Source of the DNA: JAWLHK01 sp041690355 [NCBI: bacterium] | GTDB lineage: Bacteria; J088; JAWLBW01 | Direction: 5' to 3' | Assembly (NCBI GenBank): GCA_041690355.1 | Contig: JAWLHK010000008.1 | Location: forward strand, 124,001-188,000 | Length of the DNA stretch: 64,000 nucleotides | Part shown: piece after piece, positions 55,898 to 64,000 of the stretch | How positions within the stretch are numbered: position 1 is the first letter of the stretch | Layout: every line of letters begins with the position of its first letter | The notes under the pieces: generated by a model | Database searches by the model: none | What the model was told of the DNA's origin: nothing | Seen by the model: only the letters and a program-made list of their open reading frames with translations | Translations under genes and position numbers: made by a program

Positions 55898-56530
55898 TCA
55901 CCAGACGTAGACGGTGGCGGCGAAGGCGAGCAGCCCCAGGGTCGACCAGCCGGCGATCTGGTGCGCGTCGCCCAGCGCCTGCAGGCCGTTGATGTCGCCG
56001 CTCTGCACCTTGTTCGCCATCGCGAGGCCGAGGCCTGCCTGGGTCAGCATGCCGATGGTGGCCAGGCTCACGCCTAGTTTGTGCAGCGAGACGGCGTCGA
56101 AGCCGCCGCTGCGCTCGCTCGATTCCGGCGCCGACAGTGCCAGGGCGCCGGTGGCCGTAAAGCCGATGACGCTGCCGTAGACGAGCGCCTTGTGCGCAAG
56201 GCGGTAATCGCCGGTGCCGGGCGCATTCGGCTCGTAGAGGTCGTTGTAGTTGAGCTGCCCGACGATGGTCGTGCCCGCGAGCAGCCCGAGCGTCGTGAGC
56301 CCCAGCCCCTGGTGCCACTTGAACATGGCCTTGCGCGTGTCGGCGCGTCCCTGCAGGGCGGGGTCCGGCGTGGCGGCGGGAACGGCCGCGGCGCGATCGG
56401 CGAAGAAGTCGAAGTCGTCGGTCACCGGCGCGGCCTGCGCGGCTGCGGTGGCCGGCTGCGGAGTTTCTTCGGCGCCGGCGGCATGGGGTACCAGCACGGC
56501 GAGCAGGAAAAGGGGAATCGCGAAACGCAT
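55898..56530 (-). CDS. four-helix membrane protein with conserved histidines
   Basis: The 210-residue product has a signal-like N terminus, then an acidic Pro/Ala linker, then four hydrophobic helices. Histidines lie near the helix starts: KWHQGLGLTTLGLLAG, YRLAHKALVYGSV, SLHKLGVSLATIGM and DAHQIAGWSTLGLLAF. This suggests heme-binding, as in small cytochrome b561-like proteins, though no exact family match is visible. It lies 4 bases upstream of the YceI gene, parallel to the E. coli YceJ cytochrome b561-YceI pair. Electron transfer to or from quinones is a reasonable guess. Confidence 0.75.
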   Translation of the reverse strand: MRFAIPLFLLAVLVPHAAGAEETPQPATAAAQAAPVTDDFDFFADRAAAVPAATPDPALQGRADTRKAMFKWHQGLGLTTLGLLAGTTIVGQLNYNDLYEPNAPGTGDYRLAHKALVYGSVIGFTATGALALSAPESSERSGGFDAVSLHKLGVSLATIGMLTQAGLGLAMANKVQSGDINGLQALGDAHQIAGWSTLGLLAFAATVYVW

Positions 56531-56640
56531 GTCCAGATCGCTCCCGGTTTCAGGTGCAGGGGGAAAATGGAAAACTTCCCCGACAGCTTACCCCACGGAG
56601 CCGATTCCTTCCACGCTTCCCCCCCCGGCACGCGGCCCGG

Positions 56641-58413
56641 TCAGCGCAGGTAGATTTCTTCGGGAAAATCTTCGGGAAACAGGTTGACCATCTCGCGGCG
56701 CACGAAGCGATCGATGTCGCTGGCCGTGCGCAGGGCGAGAATGGACTGGACCATCCACTCGGCGCGGCTGAAATCAATCTTGCGCGTGATGCGCTTCATG
56801 CGCGGAATCGAGCGCGCATTCATCGACAGCTCGTCGAACTTGAGTCCGAGCAGGACGAGGATGTAGATCTCTTCGCCCGCCATCTCGCCGCAGATGCTGA
56901 CCGGAATGCCGACTTCGTGCGCGATGTCGGTCACGCGCTTGAGCATGCGCAGCAGGGCGGGGTGGAGCGGCTCGTAGAGATACGCCACGTGCTCGTCAGA
57001 CCGGTCGACGGCCAGCGTGTACTGGATGAGATCGTTCGTGCCCACCGAGAAGAAATCGGCCTCGCGGGCGAGCACGTCGGCCATCATGCAGGCGGCCGGC
57101 GTCTCGATCATGACGCCGACGGGCACGTGCATGTCGACGGCATGCCCCTCGCGCTCGAGGTTCTGCTGCTCTTCCTCGATGATCCGCCGCGCATCGACCA
57201 GCTCGGTCACCGAGGTGATGAGCGGAAGCAGAATCTTCAGCTTGCCGTAGGCGCTCGCGCGGAGCATGCCGCGGATCTGCGTGCGGAAGATGTCGGGATA
57301 GCGCTTGTAGAGGCGCACCGCGCGCAGCCCCATGGCGGGATTCGCACCGCGCTCGATGGGCACGCTGAGGGCGATCTTGTCGCCGCCGATGTCGCAGGTG
57401 CGAATCGTGCACGGCAGCGGGTGCATCGACTCCAGCACGCGCCGGTAGTTTTCGAAGTGTTCGTCTTCGCTCGGCAGATCGAGCCGGTTCAGATACAGAA
57501 ATTCCGTCCGGTACAGCCCGGTCCCCTCGGCTCCCATCTCGATGGTCGAGGGAATTTCTTCGGAGAGCTCGAGGTTCGCGAGCAGGCGCACGCGGTGGCC
57601 GTCGCGCGTCTCGGCCGGCAGGTTGCGGTAGACGGCCAGCTGGCGCTCGCTGAACTCGTAGCGCTCGCGGCGTTCCTGGTAGAGCGCGAACTCGTCGGCG
57701 TGCGGGTGGATGATGATCGTGCCCGTCAGCCCGTCGACGATGACCGGATCGCCCGTGCTGACGTGATCGAGCAGTTCTTCGGCGCCCACGACCGCGGGCA
57801 GCCCGAGCGAACGCGCGAGAATGGCCGTGTGGCTCGTGCGCCCGCCGATTTCGGTCGCGAAGGCGGCCACGTGGTACTTGGGCAGCAGGCTGGTATCGGC
57901 CGGGCTCAGATCATGCGCGATGACGACGGCGTTCTCCGGAAGTCCGCTCAGAAACGGCTCGTCCTCTTCGGGCTTGAAGTTGCGGAAAATGCGGTCGACG
58001 ACGAAGTCGACGTCGCTCTTGCGCTCGCGGATGTAGGCGTCTTCGATGCGGTTGAAGAGGGCGCGGATCTCTTCGAGCTTGTGGTGCAGGGCCCACTCGG
58101 CGTTGATCAGCTCGCGCTCGATGATCTGCTCGGTCCCCTTGGTGAGCATCTCATCCTGCAGCAGCATGCGGTGCGTGTCGACGATGAGCACGTGGTCGCC
58201 CGTCTCGCCGCCCAGCTTGCGGCGCACGTCTTCGAGCTGCTCGCGGCTGATGGCCACGGCGCGGCGGAAGCGCTCCCGCTCGGCCTCGATCTCTTCGGGC
58301 GCGATGCGGCGCTGGGGGACGGCCAGATCGGTGCGCCGGATGACATAGGCGTTGCCCGCCACCATCCCCGGCGACACCGCGATCCCTTTGACCTTGAAGC
58401 GGACGTTCGTCAC
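56641..58413 (-). CDS. ptsI: PTS enzyme I (PEP-protein phosphotransferase)
   Basis: The 590-residue product takes phosphate from PEP and passes it to HPr. His195 in GGRTSHTAIL is the phosphorylation site. MTNVRFKVKGIAVSPGMVAG is typical of the start, and GTGLYRTEFLYLNR and ATPHVPVGVMIETPAAC-type regions are in the TIM-barrel domain. It lacks a GAF domain, so it is PtsI not PtsP. Its start overlaps the end of HPr (ATGA). Last gene of the operon. Confidence 0.97.
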   Translation of the reverse strand: MTNVRFKVKGIAVSPGMVAGNAYVIRRTDLAVPQRRIAPEEIEAERERFRRAVAISREQLEDVRRKLGGETGDHVLIVDTHRMLLQDEMLTKGTEQIIERELINAEWALHHKLEEIRALFNRIEDAYIRERKSDVDFVVDRIFRNFKPEEDEPFLSGLPENAVVIAHDLSPADTSLLPKYHVAAFATEIGGRTSHTAILARSLGLPAVVGAEELLDHVSTGDPVIVDGLTGTIIIHPHADEFALYQERRERYEFSERQLAVYRNLPAETRDGHRVRLLANLELSEEIPSTIEMGAEGTGLYRTEFLYLNRLDLPSEDEHFENYRRVLESMHPLPCTIRTCDIGGDKIALSVPIERGANPAMGLRAVRLYKRYPDIFRTQIRGMLRASAYGKLKILLPLITSVTELVDARRIIEEEQQNLEREGHAVDMHVPVGVMIETPAACMMADVLAREADFFSVGTNDLIQYTLAVDRSDEHVAYLYEPLHPALLRMLKRVTDIAHEVGIPVSICGEMAGEEIYILVLLGLKFDELSMNARSIPRMKRITRKIDFSRAEWMVQSILALRTASDIDRFVRREMVNLFPEDFPEEIYLR

Positions 58414-58676
58414 TCTTCACCGAATTTGTTCGCGAACAACTGCTCGAGCGCCTGCATCGCCTGGGCCTCGTCGGGCCCCTCGACCTTGACGGCCACCTCG
58501 GTTCCGCAGGCGGCGGCGAGCGTGAGTACCCCCATGATGCTCTTCGCGTTGGCGCTCACCCCTTCGCGCGAGAGGGTGGCGTCGCTTTCGAAGCGATTCA
58601 TGAGCTGCACGAGCTGGGCCGCCGCGCGCGCGTGTAGCCCCAGACGATTCTGAACCAGCAAGACCCGTTCAATCAT
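58410..58676 (-). CDS. ptsH: HPr phosphocarrier
   Basis: The 88-residue product has the phosphorylated His15 (QNRLGLHARAAAQL) and Ser46 (ANAKSIMGVL), the target of HPr kinase, which is encoded in the same operon. Start chosen as the ATG whose ATGA overlaps the stop of the EIID gene. It carries phosphate from enzyme I to the EII domains. Confidence 0.97.
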   Translation of the reverse strand: MIERVLLVQNRLGLHARAAAQLVQLMNRFESDATLSREGVSANAKSIMGVLTLAAACGTEVAVKVEGPDEAQAMQALEQLFANKFGEE

Positions 58677-59431
58677 TCCGTATGCATGCCTCCCAGCACG
58701 TTCCAGATCCACGCCGCCGCGAGCGTGACGGTCAGGTAACCGAAGGCCAGCCTCGTCCCCGGCGTTCCGCGGCGAACGACGACGAACAGGATGGCGGCCA
58801 GCAACACCGCCCCGGCGCGCAGATCGGCCTGGGGCGCAAAATTCCACGTCAACAGCGGCAGGGCCGCGAACGCGCCCCCGATGGCGAGCGCCTTGAGGCG
58901 CTGGGCGAGTTCGGGAAAGTTGACCCGCTTCAGCTGCCCGACGACTTCGATGCCCGCCGCGTATCCCGTCGCCGCCCCCACGATGCGCACCAGCAGATGC
59001 GGCACGTTGTAGACGATCAGGAAAATCGCGACCCCCCAGCCCGGGTGACCGAGCACCGCGGCGATGACCGCCAGCCAGGCGCTGAACGGGCGCAGGGCCG
59101 CCCAGAAAAGCGAATCTCCCACGGCACCCAGCGAGCCCATGAGCCCCAGCTTGAGCGCGTTGATGTTGCGCTCGGCGTCGGGGCGGCCGTTCTGCAGATC
59201 TTCTTCGAGCCGCCCGACCGCGCCCAGAATGACCGGCGCGAAGTACGGGTGGGTGTTGAAGAACTGGCCATGGCGCCGCGAGGCTTCGAGCATATCGTCT
59301 TTCCACACCGTGCGCAGAATCGGCAGAATCGCGTAGAGGAACCCGACGTTCTGCATGCGCTCGAAATTCCAGCACGCCTGCACGAGAAACGTCCGCAGGA
59401 AACTGCGCCAGAATGTGAGCGTCAGCAGCAT
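58673..59431 (-). CDS. PTS mannose-family EIID
   Basis: The 252-residue product is a membrane protein of the mannose/fructose/sorbose EIID family: FLRTFLVQACWNFERMQNVGFLYAILPILRTVW and PYFAPVILGAVGRLEEDL, with hydrophobic helices toward the C terminus. With EIIC it forms the translocation channel. It follows the EIIC gene directly (EIIC stop adjacent to its start) and overlaps HPr. Confidence 0.95.
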   Translation of the reverse strand: MLLTLTFWRSFLRTFLVQACWNFERMQNVGFLYAILPILRTVWKDDMLEASRRHGQFFNTHPYFAPVILGAVGRLEEDLQNGRPDAERNINALKLGLMGSLGAVGDSLFWAALRPFSAWLAVIAAVLGHPGWGVAIFLIVYNVPHLLVRIVGAATGYAAGIEVVGQLKRVNFPELAQRLKALAIGGAFAALPLLTWNFAPQADLRAGAVLLAAILFVVVRRGTPGTRLAFGYLTVTLAAAWIWNVLGGMHTE

Positions 59432-60112
59432 TTAGGCGAACACCACGAGTAAACCCATTCCCACCATCAGACCGAGCACCGCGGCCCGCGGAAACCGCCG
59501 CAAGTCCAGCGTCGCGCTCGACTCGGCGAGCCCCAGCAGGGGGAGCCCGGCCAGAAAGAACCCGAACGCCGTCGCCAGCCAGCCGGACAGCGTCACCCGC
59601 GCCAGCAGCGTGCCGGCCACGACGAAGAACAGGGCCAGCACGGCCGCGTAGACCCCGGCGGCGAACAGCAGCGCCAGCCAGGGGGCCTTTTCGATGTGCG
59701 TGAGGTCACCCTCGCGCAGCATGTCGTCGACCCGCCCGGCGATGCGGCCGTTGGCCTTGCGCACGAGAATGTCGACGTCGCGACCCAGCTCGGCCAGCGG
59801 CAGCGCCACGGCCGTCGCGAGCCCCGCGCCGCCGAGCGTGCGCAGTTCGGGCACGGCGACGAGCAGCCCCGCGGCCCCCACGGCGGCCAGCGTGTCGGAC
59901 GGCGGCACGTGCGAACCCACCGGCAGCCGGCCGGCGTACAGAAATTCGAGCGCGACCCCGACGGCCGCGCCGAGCATCGGCTCACCCGCCCAGAACCCGA
60001 ACAGCGGCCCGATGACCACCGGCCGCGAAACCATGAGCTGCACGGCCTGCGTCCGATCCAGGCAGACGGCCGTTCCGGCTAGAACCAGCCACAGCAGGGT
60101 GAGCGTGAGCAC
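59432..60112 (-). CDS. PTS mannose-family EIIC
   Basis: The 226-residue product is a multi-helix membrane protein of the sorbose-type EIIC family: VCLDRTQAVQLMVSRPVVIGPLFGFWAGEPMLGAAVGVALEFLY, then PVGSHVPPSDTLAAVGAAGLL. It would transport a sugar into the cell. It lies between EIIB and EIID in the operon. Confidence 0.95.
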   Translation of the reverse strand: MLTLTLLWLVLAGTAVCLDRTQAVQLMVSRPVVIGPLFGFWAGEPMLGAAVGVALEFLYAGRLPVGSHVPPSDTLAAVGAAGLLVAVPELRTLGGAGLATAVALPLAELGRDVDILVRKANGRIAGRVDDMLREGDLTHIEKAPWLALLFAAGVYAAVLALFFVVAGTLLARVTLSGWLATAFGFFLAGLPLLGLAESSATLDLRRFPRAAVLGLMVGMGLLVVFA

Positions 60113-60129
60113 GTTGCTTCAGGATGCTC

Positions 60130-60612
60130 CTACGCACCCTCCCAATCCGGGGTGATCGTGCGGCAGGCCTCGCGCGGCAGCGCGCGCACCTCGACGACGA
60201 CCCCCTGCCGGGCGAAATTGCGCAGGATGTCGAGCTCTTCTTCGTTGCAGCAGACGCTCTGCGTGACGCGCCGCTTGCCCTCGGCGTAGTGCAGGTTGCC
60301 GACGTTCAGCAGGTCGAAGTGAAACCCGGCCTGGTAGGCAGAGTAGGCGTCGCGCGGTCGCGAGAAGAGGACGATGGAGTGCACCTGGTCGAACTCGTGG
60401 CGCTTGTAGCTTGCGACCGCGTCGGCGATCGTGAGGATGTCGAGCCGCACGCTGCGCGGGGTCGCAAGTTCGAGAATCGAGCGCTTGAGCGGATCGGAGG
60501 CGACGTCGTCGTCGATGACCACAATCCGTTCCGCATGGCAGTGGGGGACCCAGCTTTCGACGACCTGGCCGTGGACGAGCCGATTGTCGATGCGGACCAG
60601 ATCGACGCTCAT
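60130..60612 (-). CDS. PTS mannose-family EIIB
   Basis: The 160-residue cytosolic EIIB domain has the phosphorylated His14 in RIDNRLVHGQVVESW, the hallmark of this family, and VIDDDVASDPLKRSI. It passes phosphate from EIIA to the sugar. It overlaps EIIA by four bases and EIIC follows after 17 bases. Confidence 0.95.
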   Translation of the reverse strand: MSVDLVRIDNRLVHGQVVESWVPHCHAERIVVIDDDVASDPLKRSILELATPRSVRLDILTIADAVASYKRHEFDQVHSIVLFSRPRDAYSAYQAGFHFDLLNVGNLHYAEGKRRVTQSVCCNEEELDILRNFARQGVVVEVRALPREACRTITPDWEGA

Positions 60613-61013
60613 CGTTTCGGCTCCTGGAGCAGGGCGCTGGCGACGGTGATGTTCTTCTGGCCGTACTCGCGGATGAAGGCGGCGAGGTCGGGCAGGGTGC
60701 GCCCGTCGCGGGCCGAGGCGAGCTTGAGCAGCATGGGCAGGTTCACGCCCGTTACGACCTCGATCCGCTTCTCGTTGAGAAAGCTGAGGGCGAGGTTCGC
60801 CGGGGTGCCGCCGAACATGTCGGTCACCAGCAGAACCCCTTCGCCCTGCTCGGTCTGTTCGATGGCCGCCTGGATGCGCCGCCGGATTTCTTCGGGCTCG
60901 CCGGTTTCGGTCGAGACCGCCTCCATCGCTTCGATGTCGCCGACGATGCTGCGCGCCGCCGCCAGCATTTCGCGGGCGATGGCGCCGTGCGTGACAAGTA
61001 CCACACCAATCAT
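60609..61013 (-). CDS. PTS mannose-family EIIA
   Basis: The 134-residue product has the mannose EIIA fold with His9 (VVLVTHGAIA), the phosphorylation site, and LLVTDMFGGTPANLAL. It accepts phosphate from HPr. The ATG at 61013, 8 bases after the rapZ stop, is the natural start; sequence upstream belongs to rapZ. Confidence 0.95.
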   Translation of the reverse strand: MIGVVLVTHGAIAREMLAAARSIVGDIEAMEAVSTETGEPEEIRRRIQAAIEQTEQGEGVLLVTDMFGGTPANLALSFLNEKRIEVVTGVNLPMLLKLASARDGRTLPDLAAFIREYGQKNITVASALLQEPKR

Positions 61014-61021
61014 TGAGAACC

Positions 61022-61890
61022 TCAGATGAGACCCCGCGTCAGCTCCCGATGCCGGACCCTGACGCGGAGCCCCTTGCCGGCGATGCGCTCGCCCAGCCGC
61101 TCGGCAAGGTAGATACTGCGATGCTTGCCCCCCGTGCACCCGACGGCGATGGTCAGATACGACTTTCCCTCGCGCCGGAAGCGGGGGAGCAGATATTCGA
61201 GCAGGTCGTGAAGCCGGTGTTCGAACTCCCGGACTTCAGGCTTGCTCTCAAAGAAGTTTACCACGGGGAGGTCCAATCCCGTGAAGTCCTTGAGCTCCGG
61301 CACGAAATGCGGATTGGGCAGAAACCGCGCGTCGAAGACGAGATCGGCCGATATCGGCAGCCCGTAGCGGAACCCGAAGCTCGTGATCGTCACCGTGAGC
61401 TCGTGCTCGCGCGGACGCACGTCGAAGAGCGTCTTGATCTCGTGCGTGAGCTCGTGCACGGTCATGTCTGATGTGTCGATGACCAGATCGGCCCGGTCGC
61501 GGAAGGGTACCAGGGCGTCGCGCTCCAGATCGATCCCCTCGGTGACTCCGCTCGTCGGCGCCAGCGGGTGCAGCCGGCGCGTCTCGCTGAAGCGGCGGAT
61601 GAGGATCTCGTCGCGGCAGTCGAGAAAGACGACGCGCGCGTCGACTTCGGCGCCGTCGAGGTAGCGCAGGGCGTCGGGCAGTTCGTGCAGAAAGCGCCGT
61701 TCGCGGGCGTCCATGACGAGGGCGACGCGGTCGAGCTCGTTGCCCGGGCGCGTGATGAGCTGCACGAAGGCGGGCAGCAGCGGGGGCGGCAGGTTGTCGA
61801 CGCAGAAATAGCCGAGATCCTCGAGCGCGTGCACGACCGTCGTCTTGCCCGCGCCCGAAACCCCCGAGATGAGCAGCAGCTGCACGCGCA

Positions 61891-61894
<4 letters not shown>
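61022..61894 (-). CDS. rapZ: RapZ, RNase adapter protein / P-loop nucleotide-binding protein
   Basis: The 290-residue product has GVSGAGKTTVVHALEDLGYFCVDNLPPPLL with the P-loop at 11-18, and the RapZ C-terminal signature FGFRYGLPISADLVFDARFLPNPH and GCTGGKHRSIYLAERL. In E. coli RapZ steers RNase E to the small RNA GlmZ to control amino-sugar synthesis. In other bacteria of this operon type its role is less clear. It overlaps hprK by four bases. Confidence 0.97.
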
Positions 61895-62865
<971 letters not shown>

Positions 62866-62869
62866 GGGT

Positions 62870-63334
62870 TCAGCCGATGGCTTCGTCTTCCTTGCGGATG
62901 GTTTCGAGCAGCGCCCCCGCATCGGGCGCGGCCAGCAGGCGCTCGCGGAATCCGGCGTCCTTGAGCAGCCGCGAGATGCGCGCGAGCGCTTTCAGATGGG
63001 TGCCCGGGCTGTCTTCGGGCGCGAGCAGGAGAAAGAACAGGTTGACCGGCTTGCCGTCGATGGCGTCGAAGGGGATGCCCTTGGCGCTGCGGCCGAAGGC
63101 GACGACGATCTGTCCGAGGCCGCCGATCTTGCCGTGCGGGATGGCGATGCCGTCGCCGACCCCCGTGCTGCCGAGTTTTTCGCGGTCGAGCAGGGTCGCG
63201 AGCACCTGCTGCTGGCCCAGGTCGGGGTAGGCCCCCGCGACGGCGCGCGCCAGCTCGTCGAGCACTTCGCGCTTGTTCGTTGCCGCCAGCGACGGCACGA
63301 CGGCCGCCGGGTGCATGAGTTCTGCGATTTTCAT
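62870..63334 (-). CDS. ptsN: PtsN, nitrogen-type EIIA
   Basis: The 154-residue product has the active His67 in GDGIAIPHGKI, and the EIIA-Ntr fold (VLDELARAV at the N terminus, NLFFLLLAPEDSPGTHLKALARISRLL near the end). It links PTS phosphate flux to nitrogen, potassium or sigma-54-linked physiology. It lies between hpf and hprK. Confidence 0.96.
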   Translation of the reverse strand: MKIAELMHPAAVVPSLAATNKREVLDELARAVAGAYPDLGQQQVLATLLDREKLGSTGVGDGIAIPHGKIGGLGQIVVAFGRSAKGIPFDAIDGKPVNLFFLLLAPEDSPGTHLKALARISRLLKDAGFRERLLAAPDAGALLETIRKEDEAIG

Positions 63335-63356
63335 GAAACTTCCCGGAGCAACGACC

Positions 63357-63644
63357 TCAATGGTCCTTGACCTTTTCCTTGTGCTTCTGGACCTGCCGCT
63401 CGAGTTTGTCGATGCACTTGTCGATGGCCGCGTACATGTCGGACGTCACCTCTTCGGCGCTCATGAACACCCCCTTGGCGGTGACGTTCATTTCGGCCCG
63501 GTGCATGAACTTGTCGACCTCGAGAATGACATGCACTTCGATCGGGGGCTGCAGATACTTCTCGACGCGCTTGGCCTTGTCGGTGGCGTAGGCGCGAACC
63601 GAGTCCGAAGCGTCCATGTGGCGGAAAGTAACGTTGACCTGCAT
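63357..63644 (-). CDS. hpf: ribosome hibernation promoting factor (short form)
   Basis: The 95-residue product shows the beta-alpha-beta-beta-beta-alpha HPF fold: MQVNVTFRHMDASDSVRAYATDKAKRVEKYL, VHVILEVDKFMHRAEMNVTAKGVFMSAEEVTSDMYAAIDKCIDKLERQVQKHKEK. Short HPF lacks the C-terminal dimerisation domain of long HPF. It inactivates ribosomes by 100S formation in stationary phase. Placed between rpoN and ptsN as in many proteobacteria. Confidence 0.97.
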   Translation of the reverse strand: MQVNVTFRHMDASDSVRAYATDKAKRVEKYLQPPIEVHVILEVDKFMHRAEMNVTAKGVFMSAEEVTSDMYAAIDKCIDKLERQVQKHKEKVKDH

Positions 63645-63667
63645 GACTGATAGTTCCTCTCCTGGCC

Positions 63668-64000
63668 TTAGACCAGCTGTTTGCGTTTGTTGGATGGCAG
63701 GATGCCCATGAGCTCCCGATACTTCGTGACCGTGCGGCGCGCGATGTTGATTTTGGACTGCTTCAGTAGTTCGACGAGCGCCTGATCGGAGAGTGGTTTT
63801 CTGGGGTCCTCGCTCTGGACAAGGCGGCGAATCTCGGCTTTGACCGCCTCGCTGGCCATGTCGGCCCCGCCGTCGTCCCGTTGGATACCGGGGTTGAAAA
63901 AGTACTTGAGCTCGAAAATGCCACGCGGCGTGTGCACGTATTTGTTGGTTGTCACACGGCCGACGGTCCCCTCGTGAAGACCCACGTCCTGCGCGACATC
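63668..64000 (-). CDS. rpoN: RNA polymerase sigma-54 factor, C-terminal part
   Basis: The frame runs off the right end of the window, so the N-terminal part is missing. Visible are the HTH and core region (VGLHEGTVGRVTTNKYVHTPRGIFELKYFF) and the RpoN box ARRTVTKYRE (here IARRTVTKYRELMGILPSNKRKQ), which recognises the -24 promoter element. The gene lies upstream of hpf, ptsN and hprK on the same strand. Confidence 0.97.
   Translation of the reverse strand, partial: DVAQDVGLHEGTVGRVTTNKYVHTPRGIFELKYFFNPGIQRDDGGADMASEAVKAEIRRLVQSEDPRKPLSDQALVELLKQSKINIARRTVTKYRELMGILPSNKRKQLV

Overview
The window is a 64 kb piece of a GC-rich bacterial chromosome, with one visibly AT-richer stretch at about 35.7-47.0 kb. 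The right end carries rpoN-hpf-ptsN-hprK-rapZ followed by mannose-type PTS genes, HPr and enzyme I, an arrangement typical of Deltaproteobacteria in the broad sense (Myxococcota, Desulfobacterota and relatives). Numerous predicted lipoproteins with Cys-rich or Thr/Glu/Gly linkers and a large NHL/RCC1 surface protein fit a Myxococcota-like organism. This placement is inference from gene content. No rRNA, tRNA or CRISPR array was seen.

Layout. 0.2-5 kb: an Hsp70-centred chaperone operon (J-like membrane-anchored protein, GrpE-like protein, unusual Hsp70). 5-9 kb: a STAS-like protein, a sterol-desaturase-family hydroxylase divergent from a TetR regulator, and a PLC-like lipoprotein. 8.9-14 kb: a minus-strand operon of flavin monooxygenase (Baeyer-Villiger type), acyl-CoA ligase, SDR and esterase, resembling the mycobacterial mymA operon. 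14.5-26.6 kb: penicillin-acylase-family lipoprotein, two paralogous TPR proteins, beta-carbonic anhydrase, a Phd/VapC toxin-antitoxin pair, peroxiredoxin, ZIP transporter, ferritin-like protein, SRPBCC protein and lipoproteins. 26.7-30.6 kb: GST, small membrane proteins, and a HEAT - small membrane peptide - radical SAM/SPASM operon. 30.6-35.4 kb: repeat-rich DNA around a GntR - small protein - GMC oxidoreductase operon.

35.7-47.0 kb is a laterally acquired DNA phosphorothioation island. It truncates a host methyltransferase gene. It encodes a cysteine desulfurase (SspA/DndA-like), SspB (DUF4007), SspC (ATPase), SspD (PAPS-reductase-like), the phosphorothioation-associated methyltransferase and a small HTH protein. 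It also holds a plus-strand pair: an unusual GIY-YIG protein with a long insertion, and a large DGQHR (DndB-like) protein. No SspE, SspFGH or DndFGH-type restriction partner was recognised, so the GIY-YIG/DGQHR pair is the best candidate for a new effector or regulator.

47.2-56.5 kb: lipoproteins (one very acidic), a metallo-beta-lactamase-fold enzyme, a 1169-residue NHL/chitobiase-like/RCC1/FN3 protein, and an SDR-YceI-membrane protein operon. 56.6-64.0 kb: the PTS/sigma-54 operon, in which HprK, HPr, EI, EIIA-D, EIIA-Ntr and RapZ form one phosphorelay and regulatory unit.

A striking window-wide feature is a set of intergenic short tandem repeats of different sequences that all share a 7-nt period, often abutting stop codons, together with 52-bp dispersed modules and a 270-bp tandem duplication.
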